NCBI RefSeq assembly: GCF_000009365.1 | Contig: NC_008260.1 | Coordinates: 2,019,501-2,083,500, forward strand | Source of the DNA: Alcanivorax borkumensis SK2 | GTDB lineage: Bacteria; Pseudomonadota; Gammaproteobacteria; Pseudomonadales; Alcanivoracaceae | Direction: 5' to 3' | DNA length: 64,000 nt | Shown here: positions 44,260 through 51,847 of the stretch, piece after piece | How the letters are laid out: each line of letters starts with the position of its first letter | Numbering within the stretch: the stretch's first letter is position 1 | Program-made: the position numbers and the translations under genes | Notes under the pieces: model-generated | Told to the model about the DNA's origin: nothing | Database searches by the model: none | The model's input: only the letters and a program-made list of their open reading frames with translations

Positions 44260-44604
44260 TTACGCTAGGCAGGCCTGCAGTGCCGTGCAGGCCTGCCTGA
44301 ATTGCTGTTTCAAACATTCAAGCAAAACGGGAACATTGGCTAACTCACGATTAGACACCGCTAACTCCAGTGCCACGCACACATCTACGACACGGACAGC
44401 ACCAAGGTTGCTGCTGCTACCTTTGAGGCTGTGCGCCTGGCGGCGAAGAGCCTCTTTATCCTCTGCTTTCAGCGCCTTTTCCATGGCGGCCAGACGTTGC
44501 TCACCATCACGCCGGAAGGACTCAACCAGCATCTGGAAATTCTGGCCCATTATCTCCTGCAATTCGGAAACGAGCTCAGCATCGAGGAGCGATCCATCTT
44601 GCAT
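44260..44604 (-). CDS. histidine phosphotransfer (HPt) domain protein
   Basis: This 114-residue protein is a stand-alone HPt module that passes phosphate between hybrid sensor kinases and response regulators. The phospho-accepting His is in 'LRRQAHSLKGSSSNLGA', the typical AHxLKGxSxxxGA motif, within a four-helix bundle. I use ATG 44604; a TTG lies one codon earlier. It is next to the Gac/Rsm RNA region, and an HPt such as HptB is known to feed into Gac/Rsm output in Pseudomonas, so a functional link is possible but unproven. No kinase or regulator gene is adjacent. Confidence 0.92.
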   Translation of the reverse strand: MQDGSLLDAELVSELQEIMGQNFQMLVESFRRDGEQRLAAMEKALKAEDKEALRRQAHSLKGSSSNLGAVRVVDVCVALELAVSNRELANVPVLLECLKQQFRQACTALQACLA

Positions 44605-44683
44605 CAACCTACCCCGTGATCCTTTACCGCCGCTACCACAGCCACGACAGAAACTCTGTTTGTGTTACAGGCTAGAAATTTAA

Positions 44684-45340
44684 TCAAGTCCAACCCTTCC
44701 TCGCACCCACCAACTCAGGACAAGCGACAGGCGGTAAAAGTCCGGACGAGCGGGCCCTGGCAACATCACTCGCTTCATCCACATCCCATAGCGGCGGCAA
44801 CACCACTATTTGTTCCGGAGCAAAACAGGCACAACTATCCTGCAGTGCATGGTGACCACCAAAGCGGACACCGTTAAAACGAGCGGCAGACCAGAGCGAT
44901 GCCTGACTGCTACCCAGAAGCACATAGCCACCATCTTCACTGGCACCAAACACTACAGGCGCGTGCGCGAGTGTATGCAGTGCCTGTTCGAAGTAGGGGC
45001 GACCTAGCAGCAAGCAATCACTACCTATCAGCAAAACCCGAGAGAAGTGATCCAATCCATGTGAGAGCGCCCTGGCCATCCGTTCACCAAGATCGCCATC
45101 CGACTGTAAATGACAAGACCAGCCACGCACTGTTGCTTCAGCCTTCAACGCCGCATCTGGCTTATCCAGCCACAACTGCACATCGCCAGGAAACTCCTGC
45201 GCGGCAGAAAAGGTACGCCACAGCAACTGCTTATAAATCTGCATGGCCCCTTCGGCACCAAAGTTCGGGATCAGCCGTGTTTTTACCTGCCCTGCCTGCA
45301 AAGCTCGGGCGAAAATGATCAGCAATGGCGTGTCCGTCAA
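44684..45340 (-). CDS. TIGR04282-type glycosyltransferase (DUF2064)
   Basis: The 218-residue protein has a GT-A-like nucleotide-sugar fold of the DUF2064/TIGR04282 group: 'LLIIFARALQAGQVKTRLIPNFGAEGAMQIYKQLL', resembling MobA/CofC, 'GDLGERMARAL', 'VLLIGSDCLLLGRPYFEQAL' with a metal-binding Asp, and 'VVFGASEDGGYVLLG'. Members are found in arsenosugar clusters with ArsS and a TIGR04283 glycosyltransferase, as here. Start TTG 45340 overlaps the upstream stop (TTGA), implying coupling. It is the last gene of the three-gene operon. Confidence 0.88.
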   Translation of the reverse strand: MTDTPLLIIFARALQAGQVKTRLIPNFGAEGAMQIYKQLLWRTFSAAQEFPGDVQLWLDKPDAALKAEATVRGWSCHLQSDGDLGERMARALSHGLDHFSRVLLIGSDCLLLGRPYFEQALHTLAHAPVVFGASEDGGYVLLGSSQASLWSAARFNGVRFGGHHALQDSCACFAPEQIVVLPPLWDVDEASDVARARSSGLLPPVACPELVGARKGWT

Positions 45341-46023
45341 CCCGCATCCCCCCGGTAATAATCCCGATACAAAACATCTGGGCTAGCACCACGCCAGTAT
45401 CGAAAACGCAACGTCCACATAAGCCAAATAGTGTGCCAGGGGCCGTTGGCTTCCCACCGCCGGCTACTGGTAATTAACGGTGGACGCAAACACAGTGGCC
45501 GAGACTGCGCACGCAACCTGCGTGACAGGGCAATATCTTCCATTAATGGCTGGGCGGGAAATCCACCCTGCTCCCAGAATACATCCCGGCGCACAAAGAT
45601 GGCCTGGTCGCCGGTGGCGATGCCAGTGAGGCGAGAACGCCAGTTCATCATGAAAGCGATTATGCGAAACAGAAAACGCGGCTGACTCAAGCGCACATCG
45701 AAACGCCCCCATTGCCCTTTCGGCTGCGCCTCATCCAAGGCCTCACGGTGACGCGAGTCGAGCACGGTATCCGCGTGCACGAACCACAGCCATACGCCAG
45801 TGGCACACTTCGCACCGGCATTCATTTGGGCACTACGGCCCGGCTCACTGGTTAGCACCGTATCGGCAATCTGCCGGGCAATACCAACACTATCATCAGT
45901 ACTGCCGCCATCCACCACAATCAGTTCGTCACCTGCATGCAATGCAGCGCGCACTCTCGCCAGTGACTCGGCCAACACATCGGCCTCATTGAGCACAGGG
46001 ATGATAACGCTCACCCGACTCAT
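45337..46023 (-). CDS. TIGR04283-type family 2 glycosyltransferase
   Basis: From ATG 46023 the 228-residue protein opens MSRVSVIIPVLNEADVLAESL, a GT2 start, followed by 'ELIVVDGGSTDDSVGIARQIADTVLTSEPGRSAQMNAGAKCATGVWLWFVHADTVLD', with the metal-binding D-x-D-like 'HADT'. 'GDQAIFVRRDVFWEQGGFPAQPLMEDIALSRRLR' follows, with the ED acceptor motif. This is the TIGR04283 group, which accompanies ArsS in arsenosugar formation. The ATG overlaps the ArsS stop by 4 bases (ATGA). A hydrophobic stretch near the C-terminus may associate with the membrane. Confidence 0.9.
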   Translation of the reverse strand: MSRVSVIIPVLNEADVLAESLARVRAALHAGDELIVVDGGSTDDSVGIARQIADTVLTSEPGRSAQMNAGAKCATGVWLWFVHADTVLDSRHREALDEAQPKGQWGRFDVRLSQPRFLFRIIAFMMNWRSRLTGIATGDQAIFVRRDVFWEQGGFPAQPLMEDIALSRRLRAQSRPLCLRPPLITSSRRWEANGPWHTIWLMWTLRFRYWRGASPDVLYRDYYRGDAG

Positions 46024-46976
46024 CCCAGCGCGCCACCGCAACTGCTTCCGGCACCGGCGGTGCAGCCAAAGCAATGATCTGCCACATAAATCGGCTCGCC
46101 TTCAATATCCTCATCCAGCAGGCTCGACAGATGCTGATGGTTTTCATGATGACCTTGCGGCATATCCAGCATCTGGTTGAAATCACAATCGTAGAGATAC
46201 CCCTGATAATCCACACTGACCATGGAACGGCACATCAATGCCGGCAAAGTCTCGCGGTTATAACTGTCACGCAGCAGTTGCATGTAGTCGTTGAACTGAT
46301 TATGGGCCAACAACACCGCGCCGAAACGGCTAATCGGCATATTAGTAATCGTCAACAAATGATTAAAACGCAGACCAAAATGCTCCATCAGCTCGCGCTT
46401 GTAATCGGCTTCCAGGGCCTGCTGGGGAGGCGGCAGGGAGGCTCCGGTGGGGTTATAGACAAGATCCAATACTCGATCCTCTCCGTAGCCTTTTTCGTTA
46501 AGCCGCCGAATCGCCTCTAGGCTCCCCTGAAACACCCCTTTTCCGCGTTGCTTATTCACGTTCTCTTCGGAATAACACGGCAAAGAAGCCACCACATGCA
46601 CATGGTGATCGGCCAGAAACTGTGGCAAGTCCTCATAGCCGGGTTCGAGCAGGATGGTGAGGTTACAGCGATCGATAACCTCCACACCGAGTGCATGGCA
46701 TTCACGCACTAGGTAACGAAAATGCGGGTTCATCTCCGGCGCGCCGCCGGTAAGGTCGATGACCTTGATATCCCGCTTGCGGATCACCTGAAGAACCAGG
46801 TCGATAGTGGCCTTATCCATCAGCTCGGTGCGCGTGGGGCCAGCATTCACGTGGCAGTGCACACAACTCAGGTTACACAGATAACCCAAGTTCACTTGCA
46901 ACACGGACGTTCCATAGCGACGTAGTGACGGAAAATCTGTGCTGCTGCGCACCAATAAATCGTGGGTGTCCTGCAT
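46020..46976 (-). CDS. arsS: arsenosugar biosynthesis radical SAM protein ArsS
   Basis: The 318-residue protein has the radical SAM motif C-x3-C-x2-C (C34, C38, C41) in 'LGYLCNLSCVHCHVNAGPTRTELM', 'VIDLTGGAPEMNPHFRYLV' and an SPASM-like C-terminus, 'GYLYDCDFNQMLDMP...YVADHCFGCTAGAGSSCGGALG'. ArsS is known to move the 5'-deoxyadenosyl group of SAM to dimethylarsenite, the precursor of oxo-arsenosugars. ATG 46976 has AAGGTG four bases before it. It heads an operon with two glycosyltransferases. No ArsM methyltransferase is seen nearby, so methylated arsenic must come from elsewhere or from the environment. Confidence 0.9.
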   Translation of the reverse strand: MQDTHDLLVRSSTDFPSLRRYGTSVLQVNLGYLCNLSCVHCHVNAGPTRTELMDKATIDLVLQVIRKRDIKVIDLTGGAPEMNPHFRYLVRECHALGVEVIDRCNLTILLEPGYEDLPQFLADHHVHVVASLPCYSEENVNKQRGKGVFQGSLEAIRRLNEKGYGEDRVLDLVYNPTGASLPPPQQALEADYKRELMEHFGLRFNHLLTITNMPISRFGAVLLAHNQFNDYMQLLRDSYNRETLPALMCRSMVSVDYQGYLYDCDFNQMLDMPQGHHENHQHLSSLLDEDIEGEPIYVADHCFGCTAGAGSSCGGALG

Positions 46977-47122
46977 ACTTCACCTTTTTCAATTTCTTTA
47001 ATGCTATCAATTAGATGCAGGCTTGTCGCAAACGTTACGTGAAAGCTTCAAGCAATAGCGGAATGGGCGGAGCGCTACATGTCTCACAACATCACCCAAA
47101 GTCGTCGCAACATTAGCCACCA

Positions 47123-47558
47123 TCCCCCGGAACTGGCGCCGCGCGGCAAAATCCTTACAATCTTCACCTCTTTAAGCCCCGGTAGCTCAGTTGGGTGAGT
47201 GCGGGGGGGGCCAAAGCGTGCTTTGGCCGAACGAACGCGAAGCGGATACCGCCGCTTTGCCGGCGCCCGCAGGGCGAGTAAGCGCCGATAAAATAGCCAC
47301 TTGCTCCCCCATAACTGGCACCGCGCAGCAAAATCCTTACAATCGTCACCTCTTTAAGCCCCGGTAGATCAGTTGGGTGAGTGCGGGGGGGGCCAAAGCG
47401 TGCTTTGGCCGAACGAACGCGAAGCGGATACCGCCGCTTTGCCGGCGCCCGCAGGGCGAGTAAGCGCCGATAAAATAGCCGCTTGCTCCCCCCATAACTG
47501 GCACCGCGCAGCAAAATCCTTACAATCGTCACCTCTTTCAGCCCCGGTAGCTCAGTTG
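47123..47558 (+). repeat. 183-bp tandem direct repeats with tRNA-Arg 5' fragments
   Basis: A unit of about 183 bp starts near 47123 and again near 47304, with a third partial copy that runs into the intact tRNA-Arg. Each contains '...CAAAATCCTTACAATC(T/G)TCACCTCTTT' and then GCCCCGGTAG(C/A)TCAGTTGG, the first 19 bases of the tRNA (47176 and 47358). In the first two copies the tRNA sequence changes after that to GTGAGTGCGGGG and a perfect hairpin GGCCAAAGC-GT-GCTTTGGCC (first copy 47209-47228). These are decayed tRNA duplications; the minus-strand long frame across them is an artefact. Confidence 0.88.
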
Positions 47559-47617
47559 GATAGAGCAAGCGCCTCCTAAGCGCTAGGTCGGACGTTCGAA
47601 TCGTCTCCGGGGCACCA
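47541..47617 (+). tRNA. tRNA-Arg (CCU)
   Basis: The sequence folds as a tRNA: acceptor GCCCCGG with CCGGGGC, D arm AGCTCAGTTGGATAGAGCA, anticodon stem GCGCC/AAGCGC-side with loop CTCCTAA giving CCU, T arm GGACGTTCGAATCGTCT, discriminator A and encoded CCA (47615-47617). CCU reads AGG arginine codons. Two truncated 5' copies lie upstream. The region of the tRNA 3' end shows no integrase gene. Confidence 0.96.
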
Positions 47618-47878
47618 CCTTTCCTTTTCCTCTGCATCACTTTTTTTATGATCATTCGGATCAGCAGCCTTTTCTGTTGGCCGACCTGCTGGTGAGCATT
47701 GTGTTTCTGGAGCCGGCCTGTCGGTGATAGCCCTGTTCTATAAGGGTCTGATGCTGATCACTAGACAAAACTATGGGGCGAGCGCCCGCAATCTTGACCC
47801 GGTTTTACACCTCAGAGATTTACCCTTTCCACCAAGTCCTCTAAATTGAAGGCTCACGTTGGATAAAAAGGAATGTCG

Positions 47879-48055
47879 ATGAAATTACTGGGACTGTTAC
47901 AACTGGCCGTGGCGATCTACGCCATCGTAATGATTCTCCAATCCTCCGCTGAAACCGGCGCCAAAGTATTGTGGGTATTATTGGTACTGATTGTGCCGCT
48001 GATTGGCTTAATTATCTGGGCACTGATGGGACCAGGGTCCCCCCTGAAGCGCTAA
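47879..48055 (+). CDS. small PLDc_N-like membrane protein
   Basis: The 58-residue protein, MKLLGLLQLAVAIYAIVMILQSSAETGAKVLWVLLVLIVPLIGLIIWALMGPGSPLKR, has two membrane helices and the 'KVLWVLLVLxxPxxGLIIWxxxGP' pattern of PLDc_N (phospholipase D N-terminal) domains, here alone. ATG 47879 has AAGGA six bases upstream; an ATG two codons earlier is too close to that site. It lies near a full cardiolipin synthase whose own N-terminus has the same type of helices. Role unknown. Confidence 0.8.
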   Translation: MKLLGLLQLAVAIYAIVMILQSSAETGAKVLWVLLVLIVPLIGLIIWALMGPGSPLKR

Positions 48056-48418
48056 CTTTTTTCGGGGGTCACCGCGGCCACCGCTCGATTCCCTGCGGAT
48101 TGCTGCCAGGCACCCAGTGTCTGCAAGTAGCCGTGAGGTAATCCCGTGTGGCCCGCTGGGCTCCTGGGTAACAGGCTCTCGCACAGGGGCATCCGGTTTT
48201 TACTGGCCAAAAGGGGGGATGACTTAGATAACCAATGCACAGCCCCATGTATGCATATACATCCATCCCCACCGCGTCATAGTCACCCAGACAAACGCTG
48301 GGCAGGCTCACAACCATCAACACTAGCAATAGCGCAAATGTGCCCCTTCAATCCGGCAGTGCGCGATCAAGACCACACAAATAATCACGCTTTTCTCTAA
48401 GCGCTAACTAACCCCCTT
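48056..48418. other. 360-base intergenic region, convergent genes
   Basis: It lies between the PLDc_N-like gene (+) and cardiolipin synthase (-). Several short frames cross it but none has a ribosome site or family features. No perfect hairpin with a T tract was found, so terminators remain unidentified. Confidence 0.35.
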
Positions 48419-49870
48419 TTATAAATAGGGCTCCAGCATATGCGCGAGTGCATTACGGACCCGTCGCCAAGGTGCCAACTGCTCAAAACCCACTTGGTCG
48501 AACCGCTGAGACAACGCAATACGTTCATCCAGCATTTCATCAATCTGCCCAGCTAACGCCTCCCCATAGCATTCCAGGTCAAACTCAAAATTCAATCGCA
48601 GGCTGCGCGCATCCCAGTTTCCCGAGCCCAACATGACCCAGTGCCGGTCCACCGTCATCACCTTGCTGTGGTCGAATGGCGGCGGTGACAGGTACAGCTC
48701 CGCGCCTTCCGATACCAACCAGCGCAAAGCATGCAGGCTGGCCCAGTGCACCAGCCGCAGATTATTCTTGCGAGGAATCACAATCTCCACCTGCACGCCT
48801 TTAAGCAGCGCCAGTTGCAATGTGGCCAGCAGAGTCAGGTCCGGCACAAAATACGGGGTAACAATGCGAATTCGGGATTCAGCGCTGCCAATGGCCGCGA
48901 GCAACGTCATCCGACGTTTATCGAAATCCGCATCCGGCCCAGCACTGATACCCCGGGACTGCACTGCGCCCAGCCAAGCTGGGCCGCAATAACAGGTGTC
49001 CAGCAATTCACCACTAGTGAAATACCAATCAGCAGCAAAAGTGCGCAGTAACTGCCCTACTACTGGGCCTTCAATACGGGCATGCAAATCCGTGATCTTT
49101 GGCGGCTGCTGTATATAGCCCGCCCGGATATTCATCCCCCCGGTAAACCCATAGCGACGGTCCACCACCATAAATTTGCGATGATTGCGCAGATTCAAAT
49201 ACGGCATGCGCCACGGAGCCAGGGAATACAGAAAACGCTCCACAGGCACCTTGCCACGGCGCAAGCGCCAGACTATCGAAGGCAAGGAATACAGGGCGCC
49301 GGCGCCGTCCACCAACACCCGCACCTTGACCCCGCGCGCCACCGCCGCCGAAAGCGCATCCGCCAGCGGCTTGCCGGCAGCATCATTGCCGAAAATGTAG
49401 GTCGCCAGATAAATGCTTTCCGTGGCGCTATCGATGGCATCCATCATTGCCTGATAAGCGATGGGCGCATCCAGCAGGGTAATATGATTGCCATCAGTAA
49501 GCGGCAGATGTGTCAGCCGCCCCACCAGACGACTAAGGACCTTCAGGTGTTCAAGATCCGGTTCAGGTTCGGCAGCGATACGCCAGCCATCGTTACTGTC
49601 GATCAACCCACCGGTTAGCTGACGAGCCCGCCGACGAATGCGATTGACCCCCAGCATGTAATACAGCACAGCACCCAGCACCGGCACCAGCCAGACCAAA
49701 CCGGTCCACGCCGCCACCGCCCGAGCATCACGTTTGTTCTGAGCGACATGCACGGTCACTGTTACCGCCAACCCGATACTAATGACGGCTGCCACGTAGG
49801 GCCAATAGGGTTCCAGCATTATCAATAATGCATCAATCTCAGCGGTCCAGTAAGTGGCATCCAAAGGCAT
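48419..49870 (-). CDS. cls: cardiolipin synthase (phospholipase D family)
   Basis: The 483-residue inner-membrane enzyme joins phosphatidylglycerol units into cardiolipin. It has two N-terminal helices (YWPYVAAVISIGLAVTVTVHVA and AWTGLVWLVPVLGAVLYYMLGVNRIRRRA) and two HKD motifs: 'NHRKFMVVDRRYGFTGGMNI' and 'DHSKVMTVDRHWVMLGSGNWDARSL'. The C-terminal 'DEMLDERIALSQRF...ALAHMLEPYL' is typical. I start at ATG 49870, with GGA eight bases upstream; the frame is open to 49912. Whether it is ClsA, ClsB or ClsC type is not settled, though the transmembrane start suggests ClsA. Confidence 0.93.
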   Translation of the reverse strand: MPLDATYWTAEIDALLIMLEPYWPYVAAVISIGLAVTVTVHVAQNKRDARAVAAWTGLVWLVPVLGAVLYYMLGVNRIRRRARQLTGGLIDSNDGWRIAAEPEPDLEHLKVLSRLVGRLTHLPLTDGNHITLLDAPIAYQAMMDAIDSATESIYLATYIFGNDAAGKPLADALSAAVARGVKVRVLVDGAGALYSLPSIVWRLRRGKVPVERFLYSLAPWRMPYLNLRNHRKFMVVDRRYGFTGGMNIRAGYIQQPPKITDLHARIEGPVVGQLLRTFAADWYFTSGELLDTCYCGPAWLGAVQSRGISAGPDADFDKRRMTLLAAIGSAESRIRIVTPYFVPDLTLLATLQLALLKGVQVEIVIPRKNNLRLVHWASLHALRWLVSEGAELYLSPPPFDHSKVMTVDRHWVMLGSGNWDARSLRLNFEFDLECYGEALAGQIDEMLDERIALSQRFDQVGFEQLAPWRRVRNALAHMLEPYL

Positions 49871-50034
49871 CAAGTTCCGTCCCTGAAGCGGGTATCGGCC
49901 CAACGATAGCATAACCGGCTAGGCCCGAGGCGGTGGGGCTTTGCGCTTTGCTCGTTGGTTCCTTAGAATACGCCCTCTTTTGGAGCACCGGTCAGCTGGC
50001 GCCAGTTAAGCCGCGTACAGATAACGACCACTCT

Positions 50035-50047
50035 CCCCCCCCCCCCC
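50035..50047. repeat. 13-base C homopolymer upstream of kamA
   Basis: A run of 13 C lies in the 370-base region between the divergent cls and kamA genes, about 195 bases before the kamA start. A G6 run follows 14 bases later (GGGGGG). Tracts of this length slip during replication and can change promoter spacing, though no promoter was mapped here. Confidence 0.9.
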
Positions 50048-50242
50048 GATATGGCTGGGGGGCAATCCGTTCCAAGTCCTCTGCGTTGCCACGCCGACGC
50101 ACGTAAAACGGGCTAACAAGCCCAGCTTAGCGCCAGCCGCCGCTGGCCATCAGTAGTCACGATTATTCCACTGGTTTAGATAACCAGTGTACCGGTGTTG
50201 ACGGCGTTTACGTCATGCCGGCGCATGATGAGGAGCAATACC

Positions 50243-51631
50243 ATGCCCGAAACCAATACCGTTATTCCGTTGCACCAGGACATCCAAGAAAGCACCGCCA
50301 CGTTGGCCCATACTTTCGACCACGCCTACGACGAGCCCCGTCGCTTCAAGGTCTACACCGCGCGCCAGCTGGACAAAATCGAACCACTACAGCGCCTGGA
50401 CGACGAGACCCGATTTGCCATGGACGTGGTGGCCAATGTTCTGCCGTTTCGGGTCAACGAATATGTGATCAACGAACTGATCAACTGGGATAATGTGCCC
50501 AATGATCCCATCTACCAGCTCACCTTTCCCCAGAAAGGCATGCTGGCCCCGGAACACTTCGACAAGGTCGCCGATGCCATGCGTGGCGGCGACAAAACCG
50601 CCATTAAAACCGCTATCGCCGAAGTGCGTGAAGCGCTGAACCCGCACCCTGCGGGGCAGATGGAACACAACATCCCAGAAGTGGACGGCGAGAAGATCGA
50701 AGGCATCCAACACAAGTACAACGAGACTGTGCTGTTTTTCCCCAGCCAGGGTCAGGTCTGCCACAGCTACTGCACCTTCTGTTTCCGTTGGGCCCAGTTC
50801 ATCGGCGACAACGACCTGAAAATCGCTACCAAGGAAGCCGGCCAGCTGAAGAAGTACATTCAAGCCCACCCGGAAATTTCCGATGTCTTGATTACCGGCG
50901 GTGATCCGCTGGTGATGAAAACCAAGAACCTGCGAGCTCATATCGAGCCGCTGCTGGAACTGGAACAGATCCGCACCATCCGTATCGGCTCCAAGGCACT
51001 CACCTTCTGGCCCCAGCGAGTGGTCTCCGATGCCGACGCCAAGGATCTGCTACACCTGTTCGAAGAGGTGATCGCCAGCGGCAAACACCTTGCGCTGATG
51101 GCCCACTACAACCACTGGCAGGAACTGCAAACCAACATCGCCCGTGAAGCGGTGAAACGGGTCCGCGCCACAGGTGCCGTGATCCGTGCCCAGGGGCCGC
51201 TGCTGGCGCACATTAATGACAACGCCGACGACTGGGCGCGCCTGTGGCAAACCCAGGTCGAGCTGGGCATCATTCCTTATTACATGTTCGTAGAGCGAGA
51301 CACCGGCGCCCGCCATTACTTTGAAGTGCCGCTGGCCAAGGCCTGGAACATCTATCGCGATGCCATGAAACAGGTCTCCGGCATCGCTCGCACCGCGCGC
51401 GGCCCCAGCATGTCCAGCCACCCGGGCAAGGTGGAAATCCAGGGCGTTACCGAAATCAACGGCGAGAAAGTTTTCGCCCTGCGTTTCATTCAAGGCCGCA
51501 ACCACGATTGGGTCCAGCGCCCCTTCTTCGCCAAATACAACGAAGAAGCCACCTGGCTCAATCATCTGGAACCGGCCTTCGGCGAAGAGAAATTCTTCTT
51601 TGAAGATGAGCTGGCAGAAATGGAAAGCTAA
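50243..51631 (+). CDS. KamA-family radical SAM protein (lysine 2,3-aminomutase-like)
   Basis: From ATG 50243 (GAGGAG seven bases upstream) the 462-residue protein has the radical SAM cysteines C173, C177 and C180 in 'GQVCHSYCTFCFRWAQF', then 'ISDVLITGGDPLVM', 'TIRIGSKALTFWPQRVV' and 'LMAHYNHWQEL', the KamA aminomutase core, and 'HPGKVEIQG' near the end. The cluster motif and flanks differ from both true lysine 2,3-aminomutase and EpmB, which usually read CRxC with basic residues, so the substrate may not be lysine. PLP binding is likely, but the exact lysine is not assigned. Stand-alone gene with its own terminator. Confidence 0.85.
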   Translation: MPETNTVIPLHQDIQESTATLAHTFDHAYDEPRRFKVYTARQLDKIEPLQRLDDETRFAMDVVANVLPFRVNEYVINELINWDNVPNDPIYQLTFPQKGMLAPEHFDKVADAMRGGDKTAIKTAIAEVREALNPHPAGQMEHNIPEVDGEKIEGIQHKYNETVLFFPSQGQVCHSYCTFCFRWAQFIGDNDLKIATKEAGQLKKYIQAHPEISDVLITGGDPLVMKTKNLRAHIEPLLELEQIRTIRIGSKALTFWPQRVVSDADAKDLLHLFEEVIASGKHLALMAHYNHWQELQTNIAREAVKRVRATGAVIRAQGPLLAHINDNADDWARLWQTQVELGIIPYYMFVERDTGARHYFEVPLAKAWNIYRDAMKQVSGIARTARGPSMSSHPGKVEIQGVTEINGEKVFALRFIQGRNHDWVQRPFFAKYNEEATWLNHLEPAFGEEKFFFEDELAEMES

Positions 51632-51650
51632 CAGCAACGGACAGCCAGCA

Positions 51651-51687
51651 TGAAAACGCCCCGCCGATGCGGGGTGTTTTCATTTTG
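51651..51687 (+). terminator. rho-independent terminator after the KamA-family gene
   Basis: TGAAAACGCCCCGC (51651-51664) pairs with GCGGGGTGTTTTCA (51669-51682), one G-T pair, followed by TTTTG. It begins 20 bases after the stop. Confidence 0.9.
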
Positions 51688-51847
51688 CCAACAACCTAAA
51701 GCCTGAAGAGAATGAAGCACCCATTATTCCAGCATCCGATTATTTAAATACTCTCGCGTGTAAGGAGCGGCTCTTTTGTGGCACCAAGCCGCGCTCTCCC
51801 TTAATCTAACTCCTTTCGCATACACACAAGTCAGGCAAGGAATATCC

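Noticed and set aside
47123..47558. CRISPR array
   Set aside because: Only two to three long units with tRNA fragments, unit length about 183 bp, no short repeat-spacer pattern and no cas genes.
47164..47655. Long minus-strand open frame across the tRNA-Arg repeats
   Set aside because: It spans the tandem repeats and the tRNA gene itself; the frame's internal repetition comes from the repeated DNA and there is no ribosome site or family match.
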